This document shows positions 53,291 to 64,000 of a stretch of 64,000 bases of DNA, in pieces. The translations under genes and the position numbers were made by a program. Within the stretch, counting starts at the first letter, position 1; each line of letters opens with the position of its first letter. The notes under the pieces were generated by a model. The model made no database searches. It was given only the letters and a program-made list of their open reading frames with translations, and was not told the origin of the DNA. This stretch comes from Sphingomonas oryzagri. Lineage in GTDB: Bacteria; Pseudomonadota; Alphaproteobacteria; Sphingomonadales; Sphingomonadaceae. Location of the stretch: NCBI RefSeq assembly GCF_029906645.1, contig NZ_JARYGZ010000001.1, forward strand, positions 801,208-865,207, written 5' to 3'.

Positions 53291-54665
53291 AGCGGGCCGT
53301 CGTCGGGTGGGCGGCCGGCGAAGCCGGCTCGGCCTCGCGCCGCCACAGCGCCAGCGCGAACAGCGCGAAGCCGCTCGCCAGCGTCCAGGCGAACATGCGG
53401 TCCATGAAGCGGCAATGGACGATGAAATGCTGCGAGAAGAGCGCGATCCACAGCAGGATGGCGCCGTTCGATCCCGCCAGCAGCCAGGCGCGCATCCGCA
53501 GCGTGCCATCGGCATCGCGGGCGAGACGCCACAGGCCCCATGCTCCGCAGGCGAGCGCCGCGAAGATAGCGAGCGCGCTCATCAGGTGCATCCCGACCGC
53601 CAGCGATCCGGATCCGCGCCACACCGCCTCGACGAAGCCGCGCAGCGAGATATCCGCCTGTTCTCCGCCCGAGACAAGGCCGGTGCGGACCGCCAGCTCG
53701 TCGGTGATGCTGTGCAGGCCCGCGGAGCCGAAATTCTGCCAGACCAGCCAAAGTTTCGCCCCCATCGCCGCCGCGACGGTCGTCGAGAAAGCGACGATGC
53801 CGGACAGGACGGCGCGCGCCATCCTGTCCGGCGGGGTGTCGGGCGGCAGGGCGAAGGGCAAAGCGCCGATCAGGACGGCCCAGCCCAGCGGTATGCCGCC
53901 GGTCAGGAACTCGAACACGATCGTACCCAGTCCGAACAGCGCGCCCAGCGGCGCCACCACCCATGCTGCTGCTCCGCCCATGCAACGGCAGACATAAAGC
54001 GACAGCAGGAAGGCCAGCAGCACCATGTCGGCCGGGCCATGACCGAGCGACTGACCGAAGCTCTCCAGCCCGAACCAGCGCGCCAGCGTGCCGAACGTCA
54101 CCAGCCAGAAGAGATGATCGAGCCGTCGCCCGCGTCCCGAGACGAGATGCACCAGCGCCAGCCCGATGCCGATCGCCAGGATCAGCGTCTGCCCGCTCTT
54201 GTAGATCGCGCGCAGAGCCGAGACCGAGATGTGCGGCAGGGCGTAGCGCGCCACGATCGTATGGCCGTGAATGTAGCGATGATACAGGAACGCCTGCGGC
54301 TGCGGCGTGCCGTCGGCCAGTGCACGCAGGCTGCGGCAGGGATCGTCGAAGGTGGCGAGCGGGCTTGTCGCCAGCGCCGATTTCGGCGCCGCCTGGTCGA
54401 TCGCCTGATACAGGATCAGGCAATCGTTGAACTGGTGGATGCCGCGATCGGTGTCGCCCGTGAGGTAGGCGTCGTCCTGCAATTCGCCGCTCGCGAAGGC
54501 CGCGCGCACGGCGGCCGCCGCGTCAGCCTTCCGGTAACCGATGCTGTGATAGTTCGCCCACCACACGGCCGGCATCAGCAGGAGTGCGACGAGCAGCCCC
54601 ACACCCGCCGCCGGTATCGCCGCCGCGACGGTCCACAGGAACGCCCGTTTCGCTTGTGTCCCCAC
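53289..54665 (-). CDS. Polytopic membrane protein of unknown function
   Basis: From GTG 54665 the product is 458 residues. After the first helix a periplasmic loop of ~100 residues follows (GYRKADAAAAVRAAFASG, with two Cys), then about ten more helices and a polar C-terminus. The layout recalls GT-C-like integral membrane glycosyltransferases or oligosaccharide-modifying enzymes, but I see no known motif. It is divergent from a polyprenyl-phosphate-type GT2 gene, which supports a role with lipid-linked sugars (inference). A longer frame to 54806 shadows the GT2 start region. Confidence 0.78.
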   Translation of the reverse strand: MGTQAKRAFLWTVAAAIPAAGVGLLVALLLMPAVWWANYHSIGYRKADAAAAVRAAFASGELQDDAYLTGDTDRGIHQFNDCLILYQAIDQAAPKSALATSPLATFDDPCRSLRALADGTPQPQAFLYHRYIHGHTIVARYALPHISVSALRAIYKSGQTLILAIGIGLALVHLVSGRGRRLDHLFWLVTFGTLARWFGLESFGQSLGHGPADMVLLAFLLSLYVCRCMGGAAAWVVAPLGALFGLGTIVFEFLTGGIPLGWAVLIGALPFALPPDTPPDRMARAVLSGIVAFSTTVAAAMGAKLWLVWQNFGSAGLHSITDELAVRTGLVSGGEQADISLRGFVEAVWRGSGSLAVGMHLMSALAIFAALACGAWGLWRLARDADGTLRMRAWLLAGSNGAILLWIALFSQHFIVHCRFMDRMFAWTLASGFALFALALWRREAEPASPAAHPTTAR

Positions 54666-54786
54666 GCCGATACGCCCGCCGGTGATTGATCGTAGCCCGG
54701 AAGCGTATAGGGCAGGGGCCGGGAGTAAAGGCGGCAGGCCATCGGGCCATGCCGTTTCTGGACAGTGTTCTGACACAGGGATGATG

Positions 54787-55728
54787 ATGGTCGAGACTGC
54801 AGCCAAGCCCCGGATCGCCGTGATCCTGCCCTGCTACAACGAGGAGGCGGCGATCGGGCAGACCGTCGCCGGTTTCCGCGCCGCGCTGCCCGGCGCCGCG
54901 ATCTATGTCTACGACAACAACAGCAAGGACCGCACGGTCGATTACGCCCGCGCCGCCGGCGCCATCGTCCGCACCGAGCGGATGCAGGGCAAGGGCAATG
55001 TCGTCCGCCGCATGTTCGCGGACGTCGATGCCGACATCTACGTGATGGCCGACGGCGACGCGACCTACGACGCCGGCGCCGCGCCCGCGCTGGTCGCCCG
55101 CCTGATCGACGAGAATCTCGACATGGTGGTGGGCGCCCGCCGGTCCGAGGTGGAACTGGCCTATCGGCGCGGCCACCGGCTCGGCAACAAGATGCTGACG
55201 GGGATGCTGGCGCAGCTCTTCGGTCGTAGTTTCTCGGACATCCTGTCGGGCTACCGGGTCTTCTCGCGCCGTTTCGTGAAGAGCTTTCCGATCCTGTCCG
55301 CCGGTTTCGAGATCGAGACCGAGATCAGTGTCCACGCGCTCGAACTCAGGATGCCGGTCGCCGAGATCGAGACCGAATATGGCGCCAGGCCCGAGGGATC
55401 GACCTCCAAGCTCTCCACCTATCGTGACGGCTGGCGGATCCTCAATACCATCCTCAACCTCTATCGGGTCGAACGACCGGTGCTGTTCTTCGGCAATATC
55501 GGCCTGATCCTGCTGATCGTCGCGCTGGTCCTCGCCATCCCGCTGATCGCTACCTACGCGCAGACCGGCCTCGTGCCGCGCTTCCCGACGGCGATCCTGA
55601 TCACCGGCCTCACCATCCTGGCGTTCCTCAGCTTCTTCTCAGGCCTGATCCTCGACACGGTGACGCGCGGGCGGCGCGAGATGCGGCGCCTCGCCTATCT
55701 GGCGCTACCCCCGCCGGGCGAGGGCTGA
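54787..55728 (+). CDS. GT2 glycosyltransferase, dolichol/undecaprenyl-phosphate sugar synthase type
   Basis: 313 residues. GT-A fold motifs: VILPCYNEEAAIGQTV, YDNNSKDRTVDYA, and the MADGDATYDAG metal site, followed by GRSFSDILSGYRVFSRR. Two membrane helices end the protein (GNIGLILLIVALVLAIPL; TAILITGLTILAFLSFFSGLIL). Such enzymes load a sugar onto a polyprenyl phosphate. Three ATGs in a row (54781, 54784, 54787) are possible starts; the last has AGGG at a proper distance. Confidence 0.92.
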   Translation: MVETAAKPRIAVILPCYNEEAAIGQTVAGFRAALPGAAIYVYDNNSKDRTVDYARAAGAIVRTERMQGKGNVVRRMFADVDADIYVMADGDATYDAGAAPALVARLIDENLDMVVGARRSEVELAYRRGHRLGNKMLTGMLAQLFGRSFSDILSGYRVFSRRFVKSFPILSAGFEIETEISVHALELRMPVAEIETEYGARPEGSTSKLSTYRDGWRILNTILNLYRVERPVLFFGNIGLILLIVALVLAIPLIATYAQTGLVPRFPTAILITGLTILAFLSFFSGLILDTVTRGRREMRRLAYLALPPPGEG

Positions 55729-55801
55729 ACGTCCCCCTTGAACTCCCCTCGCCAAGCGCCGATGTAGTCCGGGCTAAGGGCAGAAGGACGCTTGAAATCC
55801 C

Positions 55802-56458
55802 ATGACCGTTGAGACTCCATACGGCATCTTCCACAACGATGCGGCGGCCGGCCTCGTGCCGATCGTCATCGAGCAGTCGAGCCGCGGCGAGCGCAGCTTC
55901 GACATCTACTCGCGTCTGCTCCGCGAGCGCATCGTGTTCATCACCGGCGGCGTCGAGGACCACATGGCCTCGCTGATCTGCGCGCAGTTGCTCTTCCTCG
56001 AGTCCGAGAACCCGAAGAAGGACATCTTCATGTATATCAACTCGCCGGGCGGCGTCGTGACCGCGGGTCTCGCGATCCACGACACCATGCAGTATATCCG
56101 TCCGCGCGTCGGCACGCTCTGCATCGGCCAGGCGGCCTCGATGGGCAGCTTCCTGCTGTCCGCCGGCGAGCCGGGGATGCGGATCGCCACCACCAACAGC
56201 CGCATCATGATCCACCAGCCGTCCGGCGGCGCGCAGGGCATGGCGGCGGACATCGAGATCCAGGCGCGCGAGATCCTGCGGATGCGGCACCGGCTGAACT
56301 CGCTTTACGCGAAATATACCGGCAAGCCGCTAGAGGCGATCGAGCAGGCCATGGACCGCGACAAGTTCATGGAAGCCGACGAAGCCAAGGAATTCGGTCT
56401 GATCGACGAGGTGTTCGACAAGCGCCCGGCGCCGACCGAGGAAAAGGCGGCGGCCTGA
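55802..56458 (+). CDS. clpP: ATP-dependent Clp protease proteolytic subunit
   Basis: 218 residues. Catalytic Ser in [14 protein letters not shown] (near residue 118), catalytic His in [11 protein letters not shown] (near residue 140), and the conserved [16 protein letters not shown] start. It forms the double heptamer chamber for ClpX (next gene) and ClpA. A 113-bp gap separates it from clpX. Confidence 0.98.
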   Translation: MTVETPYGIFHNDAAAGLVPIVIEQSSRGERSFDIYSRLLRERIVFITGGVEDHMASLICAQLLFLESENPKKDIFMYINSPGGVVTAGLAIHDTMQYIRPRVGTLCIGQAASMGSFLLSAGEPGMRIATTNSRIMIHQPSGGAQGMAADIEIQAREILRMRHRLNSLYAKYTGKPLEAIEQAMDRDKFMEADEAKEFGLIDEVFDKRPAPTEEKAAA

Positions 56459-56571
56459 TATCGGGACGGGCCGAGCGGCGCGATGGGCGAATCCCCATTG
56501 CCCGCCCGGCCCAACCGGTTAGACTACCATTGCGTGACAGCCGGGCGTGGCCTGGCGTTTAGGAAGCGAAT

Positions 56572-57840
<1,269 letters not shown>

Positions 57841-57861
57841 TCTTTCGCAGAATCGGTTGAG

Positions 57862-57894
57862 AAAGGGCGTCCGGAGCGATCCGGGCGCCCTTTT
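57862..57894 (+). terminator. Rho-independent terminator after clpX
   Basis: GGGCGTCCGG (57865-57874) pairs with CCGGGCGCCC (57881-57890) with one G-T wobble, followed by TTTT. Confidence 0.88.
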
Positions 57895-58031
57895 CGTTGA
57901 TATTCGGTCGATCGATGGAATGGCTCGCTCTGCCGTGCCAGTCATTTTACGTCCGATCGATTCACCGCAAAGTAGGCTCTGGCCATCGGCGGCGAACAGA
58001 TGGTTCCCGATGAAGTTAATCTGGCAGACAG

Positions 58032-58043
58032 GTTGGCGCCAAC
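58032..58043. repeat. 12-bp perfect palindrome in OmpA-family 5' region
   Basis: GTTGGCGCCAAC is an exact palindrome 38 bp before the ATG of the OmpA-family gene. It could be an operator or an RNA hairpin near the ribosome site. The rest of the 240-bp gap shows no gene. Confidence 0.45.
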
Positions 58044-58080
58044 AAATTGGGTCGTCTGTGTAACGACTAGGGGACCTAGG

Positions 58081-58968
58081 ATGCATATTATTACCAAGAG
58101 GCCGGAAGTTCGTATTCTTGCTGCAGTGCTGACCATGTCGTCGGTCGGTACTCTTTATGCGCAGCAGCAGGATGCGACCGATCCCAACATCGTCGTCAAC
58201 GGGGCCGTGCCGACGCCAGCCGCCGCGCCTGCCGAAGCCGCGCCGGCGATGACGGCCGGGCCGGACATCAAGGGTACGATCACCGCGCGCAACGACGACA
58301 AGATCAAGGTCACGGCCGACGACGGCACCAGCACGGTCGTCGCGGTCAACGACACCACCAAGGTGCGCGGTGGCGGGCTGTTCGGCGGCGGCAAGTTCGC
58401 GACGAACGCGCTGCTCAACGGCCTGCCCGTCTCGGTGAAGACGATGCAGTCGGGCGACGGGCTGGTGGCGAGCCAGATCAACCTGCGCAAGGGCGACCTG
58501 AAGACGGCCAAGATGATCCGCAACGGCACCGCCCAGGGCTTCGACGAACAGACCGCCGCGACCGAGGCGCTGCGCGGTCGCATGGGCGACATCGACAAAT
58601 ACAACATCAAGGGGACGACCAACGTCAACTTCGATACCGGCAAGGCCGATCTGTCCGCGCAGGACAAGGCGGAGCTGTGCAGCACCGCCACTGCGGCGCA
58701 GGCGCAGGAGAATGCGTTGATGCTCGTGGTCGGCTACACCGATTCGACCGGCGGCGACGATCTGAACCAGGCGCTGAGCGAGAAGCGCGCCGCGCGCGTG
58801 ATCAATTATCTCCAGCAATCCTGCGGCTGGAAGCCGTATCGGATGCTGACTCCGACGGGCATGGCAAAGGCGGACCCGCTGGCCGATAACACCACGGCTG
58901 AGGGCCGGGCGCAGAATCGCCGCGTCGCGGTGAACATCCTCGTCAGCAAGAGCGTCGACGGGCTGTAA
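58081..58968 (+). CDS. OmpA-family peptidoglycan-binding protein
   Basis: From ATG 58081 (GGGGA upstream) the product has 295 residues: signal peptide to ~27, a Pro/Ala-rich linker, a DUF5666-like beta domain (DIKGTITARNDDKIKVTADDGTSTVVAVNDTTKVR) and a C-terminal OmpA domain (NFDTGKADLSAQDKAELC, VGYTDSTGGDDLNQALSEKRAARVINYL, GRAQNRRVAVNI) that holds the Asp/Arg pair for diaminopimelate. There is no beta-barrel, so it is likely periplasmic. The SPOR/OmpA-type domain fits wall attachment. Confidence 0.92.
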   Translation: MHIITKRPEVRILAAVLTMSSVGTLYAQQQDATDPNIVVNGAVPTPAAAPAEAAPAMTAGPDIKGTITARNDDKIKVTADDGTSTVVAVNDTTKVRGGGLFGGGKFATNALLNGLPVSVKTMQSGDGLVASQINLRKGDLKTAKMIRNGTAQGFDEQTAATEALRGRMGDIDKYNIKGTTNVNFDTGKADLSAQDKAELCSTATAAQAQENALMLVVGYTDSTGGDDLNQALSEKRAARVINYLQQSCGWKPYRMLTPTGMAKADPLADNTTAEGRAQNRRVAVNILVSKSVDGL

Positions 58969-59092
58969 GCCTGCGCGGGGCGGGAACGACCCGCCCCGCA
59001 ACGCCTCTTGTCGCCTGATCGCAACCTCTGGCAATCAGGGCCGTTGGCCTCGCCGGAGTTGACGACGCACGGATGACGCAAGGGGCAAGGGA

Positions 59093-60643
59093 TTGAACGA
59101 AGCCGGGATCGATACGGTGGCGCCGGCCGAGGGCTGGCGCCGCCTGCCACTTTATCGCTGGTGGCGGATGCGCCTCGTCGGCAGCGTCGATCATGCGGCC
59201 GTGATCGCCGAGATCGTCGAGGATAGCGGCTGGTCGCCGCGCTACGCCTTCATGATCCTGATGTCGGCGGGCATCGCGGTGCTGGGGCTGCTGCTCTCGT
59301 CGCCGGCGGTGGTGATCGGGGCGATGCTGATCTCTCCGCTGATGAGCCCGATTCTGGGCCTCGGGTTCAGCCTCACTCTGTTCGATTTCGCCGAGATGCG
59401 CCGTTCGCTGACGGCGCTGGTGATCGGCAGCGTGATCGCGGTGCTGTTCACCGCTCTGGTGGTGCTGGCCTCGCCGCTCAAGGCGCCGACCGCCGAGATC
59501 CTTGCGCGCACCCGTCCTAACCTGTTCGATTTGCTGGTGGCGCTGTTCGCGGCGCTGGCCGGCACCTTCTCGATCATTCGCGGCAAGGGGGCGACCATCA
59601 CCGGCGTCGCCATCGCCACCGCGCTGATGCCGCCGCTCGCGGTGGTCGGCTTCGGGCTGGCCACCTGGAATCTGCCGGTGCTGGGCGGCGCCTTTGCCTT
59701 GTTCCTCACGAACTTCGTGACGATTGCCCTGTCGGCGACGATCATGGCCCGTTTCTACGGCTTCGGCCATCGGATGACCGCGCAGCAGACCTGGATGCAC
59801 AGCGCCGTGCTGCTGCTCGTCTTCGTGGCGATGGCGATCCCCCTCGGCATCTCGCTCTCGCGGATCGCGCGCGAGGCCTATACCGCGACGCAGGTTCGAT
59901 CCTTTCTCACGGATCGATACGGCGCACGGGCGCGCGTAACCCAGCTCGACATCGATTTCGATGCCGACCCGATCGTGGTGCGCGGTGTCGTGATCGCACC
60001 GCGTGCGGCGGTGCAGGCGGCCGGCAATGTGCGCGCCGGTCTCGCGGAGAAGATCGGGAGGCCTGTCAATCTCCAGCTCGATCAGGTGGCGCTCGATCCG
60101 GGTACGAGCGCGCTGGACGCGCAGAAGGTCGAACTCGCCAAGGCGCAGGAAGCCCAGCAGGCCGAGGCGCAGAGTCGCAGCGTCGCACGACTGGTGGGTC
60201 TGGCGGCGGGCATCTCGCCCGACGACGTGGTGATCGATCGCGACCATCAGAAGGCGATCGCCCACGACGCCCCGCTGCCCGGCGCCGAGTTGTCCACCTA
60301 TCGCGCGATCGAGCAGCGTGCGCAGGCGCTGGCCGATGGCTGGTCGGTCGAGATCGTACCGCCGCTCGGCGATCTGCCGCTGATCCGCTTCGCCGATGGC
60401 GCGGACACGCTCGACGGGCCGGCAAAGGATGCCGCCGCTGTCTCGATATGGGCCGCGCGGCGCTGGCATATCGCGGCGCTCGCCGTGCCGGGCCTGCCGG
60501 AACAGGTGCCGGCGCATCCCTCGCTCGTCGAGCGGCGGGCGCTGGCGATCAAGGCGATGCTCGATGCCGCCTCTATCCGTGCGGTGCCGGGACGCGGCGG
60601 AGGCGGTGCTTACAGGCTCCAGCCGTCCCAACCAATGGACTAG
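59093..60643 (+). CDS. DUF389 family membrane protein
   Basis: 516 residues from TTG 59093 (AAGGG before it). The N-terminal half has seven or so helices with the DUF389 signature (VVIGAMLISPLMSPILGLGFSLTLFDF; GVAIATALMPPLAVVGFGLAT). The C-terminal half is a soluble region with an OmpA-like/BON-like second part (LPLIRFADGADTLD). DUF389 proteins are widespread and of unclear role. It lies upstream of lon. Confidence 0.92.
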   Translation: MNEAGIDTVAPAEGWRRLPLYRWWRMRLVGSVDHAAVIAEIVEDSGWSPRYAFMILMSAGIAVLGLLLSSPAVVIGAMLISPLMSPILGLGFSLTLFDFAEMRRSLTALVIGSVIAVLFTALVVLASPLKAPTAEILARTRPNLFDLLVALFAALAGTFSIIRGKGATITGVAIATALMPPLAVVGFGLATWNLPVLGGAFALFLTNFVTIALSATIMARFYGFGHRMTAQQTWMHSAVLLLVFVAMAIPLGISLSRIAREAYTATQVRSFLTDRYGARARVTQLDIDFDADPIVVRGVVIAPRAAVQAAGNVRAGLAEKIGRPVNLQLDQVALDPGTSALDAQKVELAKAQEAQQAEAQSRSVARLVGLAAGISPDDVVIDRDHQKAIAHDAPLPGAELSTYRAIEQRAQALADGWSVEIVPPLGDLPLIRFADGADTLDGPAKDAAAVSIWAARRWHIAALAVPGLPEQVPAHPSLVERRALAIKAMLDAASIRAVPGRGGGGAYRLQPSQPMD

Positions 60644-60733
60644 GCGCTGCGCCATTGATGAAGCGGCGCGGCGCCTCCATATTGCCGGGTGAACAGGGGC
60701 GGGACTCGTACACCGCCCCCGCCGGAGACTGAA

Positions 60734-63130
<2,397 letters not shown>

Positions 63131-63163
63131 ATCCAAACGGAATCCAACGGTTCATCGCAAGGA

Positions 63164-63194
63164 GGGGCGGGTCGTATTGACTCGCCCCTTTTTT
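63164..63194 (+). terminator. Rho-independent terminator after lon
   Basis: GGGGCGGGTC and GACTCGCCCC pair with one wobble around GTATT, followed by TTTTTT (63189-63194). Confidence 0.92.
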
Positions 63195-63295
63195 GCGCCC
63201 CTCATCTGCAACAAGGTCGCACAGGTGGTGCGGTCTGACAGTTCCACGCGGGCGCTTGATAAGGCCCGGACACGAGGACAGGGGGCTTTGAGGGA

Positions 63296-63568
63296 ATGAA
63301 CAAGCAGGAGCTTATCGGTGCGGTCGCTGAGTCTGCCGGCCTGACGCGCGCGGATGCGAGCAAGGCCGTGGAGAGCGTGTTCGACAGCATCTCGGCCACG
63401 TTGAAGAAGGGCGACGAGGTTCGCCTCGTCGGTTTCGGCACATTCTCTGTGAGCAAGCGCAAGGCGTCCATCGGCCGCAACCCGCGCACCGGAGAACCGA
63501 TGTCGATCGCGGCGTCCAGCCAGCCGAAGTTCAAGGCCGGCAAGGGCCTGAAGGACGCGGTCAACTGA
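63296..63568 (+). CDS. hupB: HU-family DNA-binding protein
   Basis: 90 residues. The family signature GFGTFSVSKRKASIGRNPRTGEPM is complete, with MNKQELIGAVAESAGLTRADA at the start. HU bends and compacts DNA as a dimer. Order lon-hupB is common in proteobacteria. A terminator follows. Confidence 0.97.
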   Translation: MNKQELIGAVAESAGLTRADASKAVESVFDSISATLKKGDEVRLVGFGTFSVSKRKASIGRNPRTGEPMSIAASSQPKFKAGKGLKDAVN

Positions 63569-63580
63569 ACCAGGGGACGA

Positions 63581-63617
63581 GGCGGCCGGTTCGGGGGAAG
63601 CGGCCGCCTTTTCTTTT
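63581..63617 (+). terminator. Rho-independent terminator after hupB
   Basis: GGCGGCCG (63581-63588) pairs with CGGCCGCC (63601-63608), followed by TTTTCTTTT. Confidence 0.9.
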
Positions 63618-63674
63618 GTTCGATATCAATCTGGCGCTGGACAGCGTGCGCAAGGCGCGCTAACCGCGCCGCCT

Positions 63675-63698
63675 CGACGGGAACATCTCTTCCCGTCG
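63675..63698. repeat. Hairpin between hupB and tRNA-Val
   Basis: CGACGGGAA (63675-63683) pairs exactly with TTCCCGTCG (63690-63698) around CATCTC. The role is unknown; it may protect RNA ends or be a repeat remnant. Confidence 0.45.
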
Positions 63699-63743
63699 CG
63701 CCGGAACGAGGCACAGCCTCTCCAAACCCGGCAATCCGGACGT

Positions 63744-63818
63744 GGGCGCGTAGCTCAGCGGTAGAGCACACCCTTCACACGGGTGGGGTCACAGGTTCAA
63801 TCCCTGTCGCGCCCACCA
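63744..63818 (+). tRNA. tRNA-Val (anticodon CAC)
   Basis: 75-nt cloverleaf: acceptor GGGCGCG/CGCGCCC, D-arm TAGCTCAGCGGTAGAGCA, anticodon stem CACCC with loop TTCACAC (anticodon CAC), T-arm CAGGTTCAATCCCTG and encoded CCA. It reads GUG codons. Confidence 0.98.
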
Positions 63819-63862
63819 CGTCCCTTCGCTATGGATCGCCTCGCAATGTCGGGGAATGATCC

Positions 63863-64000
63863 ATGAGCGCGACGATCCTGCTGTTCCATTCCGATTATGC
63901 GCGATCGAAGGCCAATCGCGCGCTGGCCGAGGCTGCCGCGGCGATCGACGGGATGGAGGTGTGCGAGGTGGCCAGCCGATCGCGGCCGGATGCGATCGAC
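63863..64000 (+). CDS. Flavodoxin-fold NAD(P)H oxidoreductase (KefF/MdaB-like), cut by window edge
   Basis: Only the first 46 residues are inside. SATILLFHSDYARSKANRAL is the FMN-binding start of the KefF/KefG/MdaB family of NAD(P)H quinone reductases, followed by GMEVCEVAS. Start at ATG 63863. Members act as quinone reductases or as ancillary subunits of Kef potassium efflux. The full identity cannot be settled from this part. Confidence 0.65.
   Translation, partial: MSATILLFHSDYARSKANRALAEAAAAIDGMEVCEVASRSRPDAID

Noticed and set aside
63200-63295. Promoter of hupB with CTGACA and GATAAG
   Set aside because: The boxes are 17 bp apart but match the consensus poorly, so I did not list it as a feature.

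Overview
The window is a GC-rich (roughly 65%) stretch of alphaproteobacterial chromosome, most likely from the Sphingomonadales (Sphingomonas or a close relative). The assignment rests on the mreBCD-mrdA-rodA block, the tig/clpP/clpX and lon-hupB order, a DUF2946/TonB-receptor metal locus, a NodT-type efflux lipoprotein, SPOR-domain proteins and the very strong GC3 bias. I see no prophage, insertion sequence or CRISPR array. Most genes are core metabolism, envelope biogenesis or protein quality control, with small accessory loci between them.

Layout. 1-6.4 kb: a membrane GGDEF protein cut by the left edge, a YdeP-type molybdopterin oxidoreductase, an exported methyltransferase-fold protein and small genes. 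6.4-11 kb: an APC permease, then a minus-strand run PepSY-DUF2271-DUF4198-ApbE behind a good Fur-box match. The DUF2271 protein carries a DGVSGAT motif of the kind ApbE flavinylates. 11-15 kb: TetR/O-methyltransferase pair, then DUF2946 and a ZnuD-like TonB receptor behind a near-perfect Zur box. 15-20 kb: a TetR-controlled tripartite MFS pump with two matching operators. 20-26 kb: tRNA-Lys and the elongasome operon mreB-mreC-mreD-mrdA-rodA. 26-29 kb: mutL and small exported proteins.

29-37 kb is the branched-chain amino acid region, all on the minus strand: ilvB, an unknown small gene, ilvH, ilvC, two yceI copies, then leuA behind a leucine-rich leader peptide. 36-39.4 kb: miaA and serB, whose start codons overlap in one CATG, a PilZ-like protein and a Sel1/SPOR protein. 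39.4-42.3 kb: an orphan ParA, a ribbon-helix-helix protein and a TPR/SPOR lipoprotein in one operon, divergent from the Sel1/SPOR gene. 42.3-46.9 kb: pyrB with a dihydroorotase homologue that has lost its metal ligands, an MddA-like membrane methyltransferase, and ruvX with a DUF3089 hydrolase. 47-50.4 kb: gatC-gatA-(39-codon ORF)-gatB. 50.4-64 kb: aldose-epimerase homologue, tRNA-Leu, trigger factor with a His-rich and Lys/Ala-rich tail, a divergent membrane protein/GT2 pair, clpP, clpX, an OmpA-family protein, a DUF389 membrane protein, lon, hupB, tRNA-Val and the start of a flavodoxin-fold oxidoreductase cut by the right edge.

The most interesting points are the iron-linked flavinylation locus, the ParA/RHH/SPOR cassette, the catalytically dead PyrC-like partner of PyrB, the leuA leader peptide, the tightly fitted small ORF between gatA and gatB, and the unusual trigger factor tail. 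All functional statements come from reading the translated sequence and recalling family features; no database search was run.
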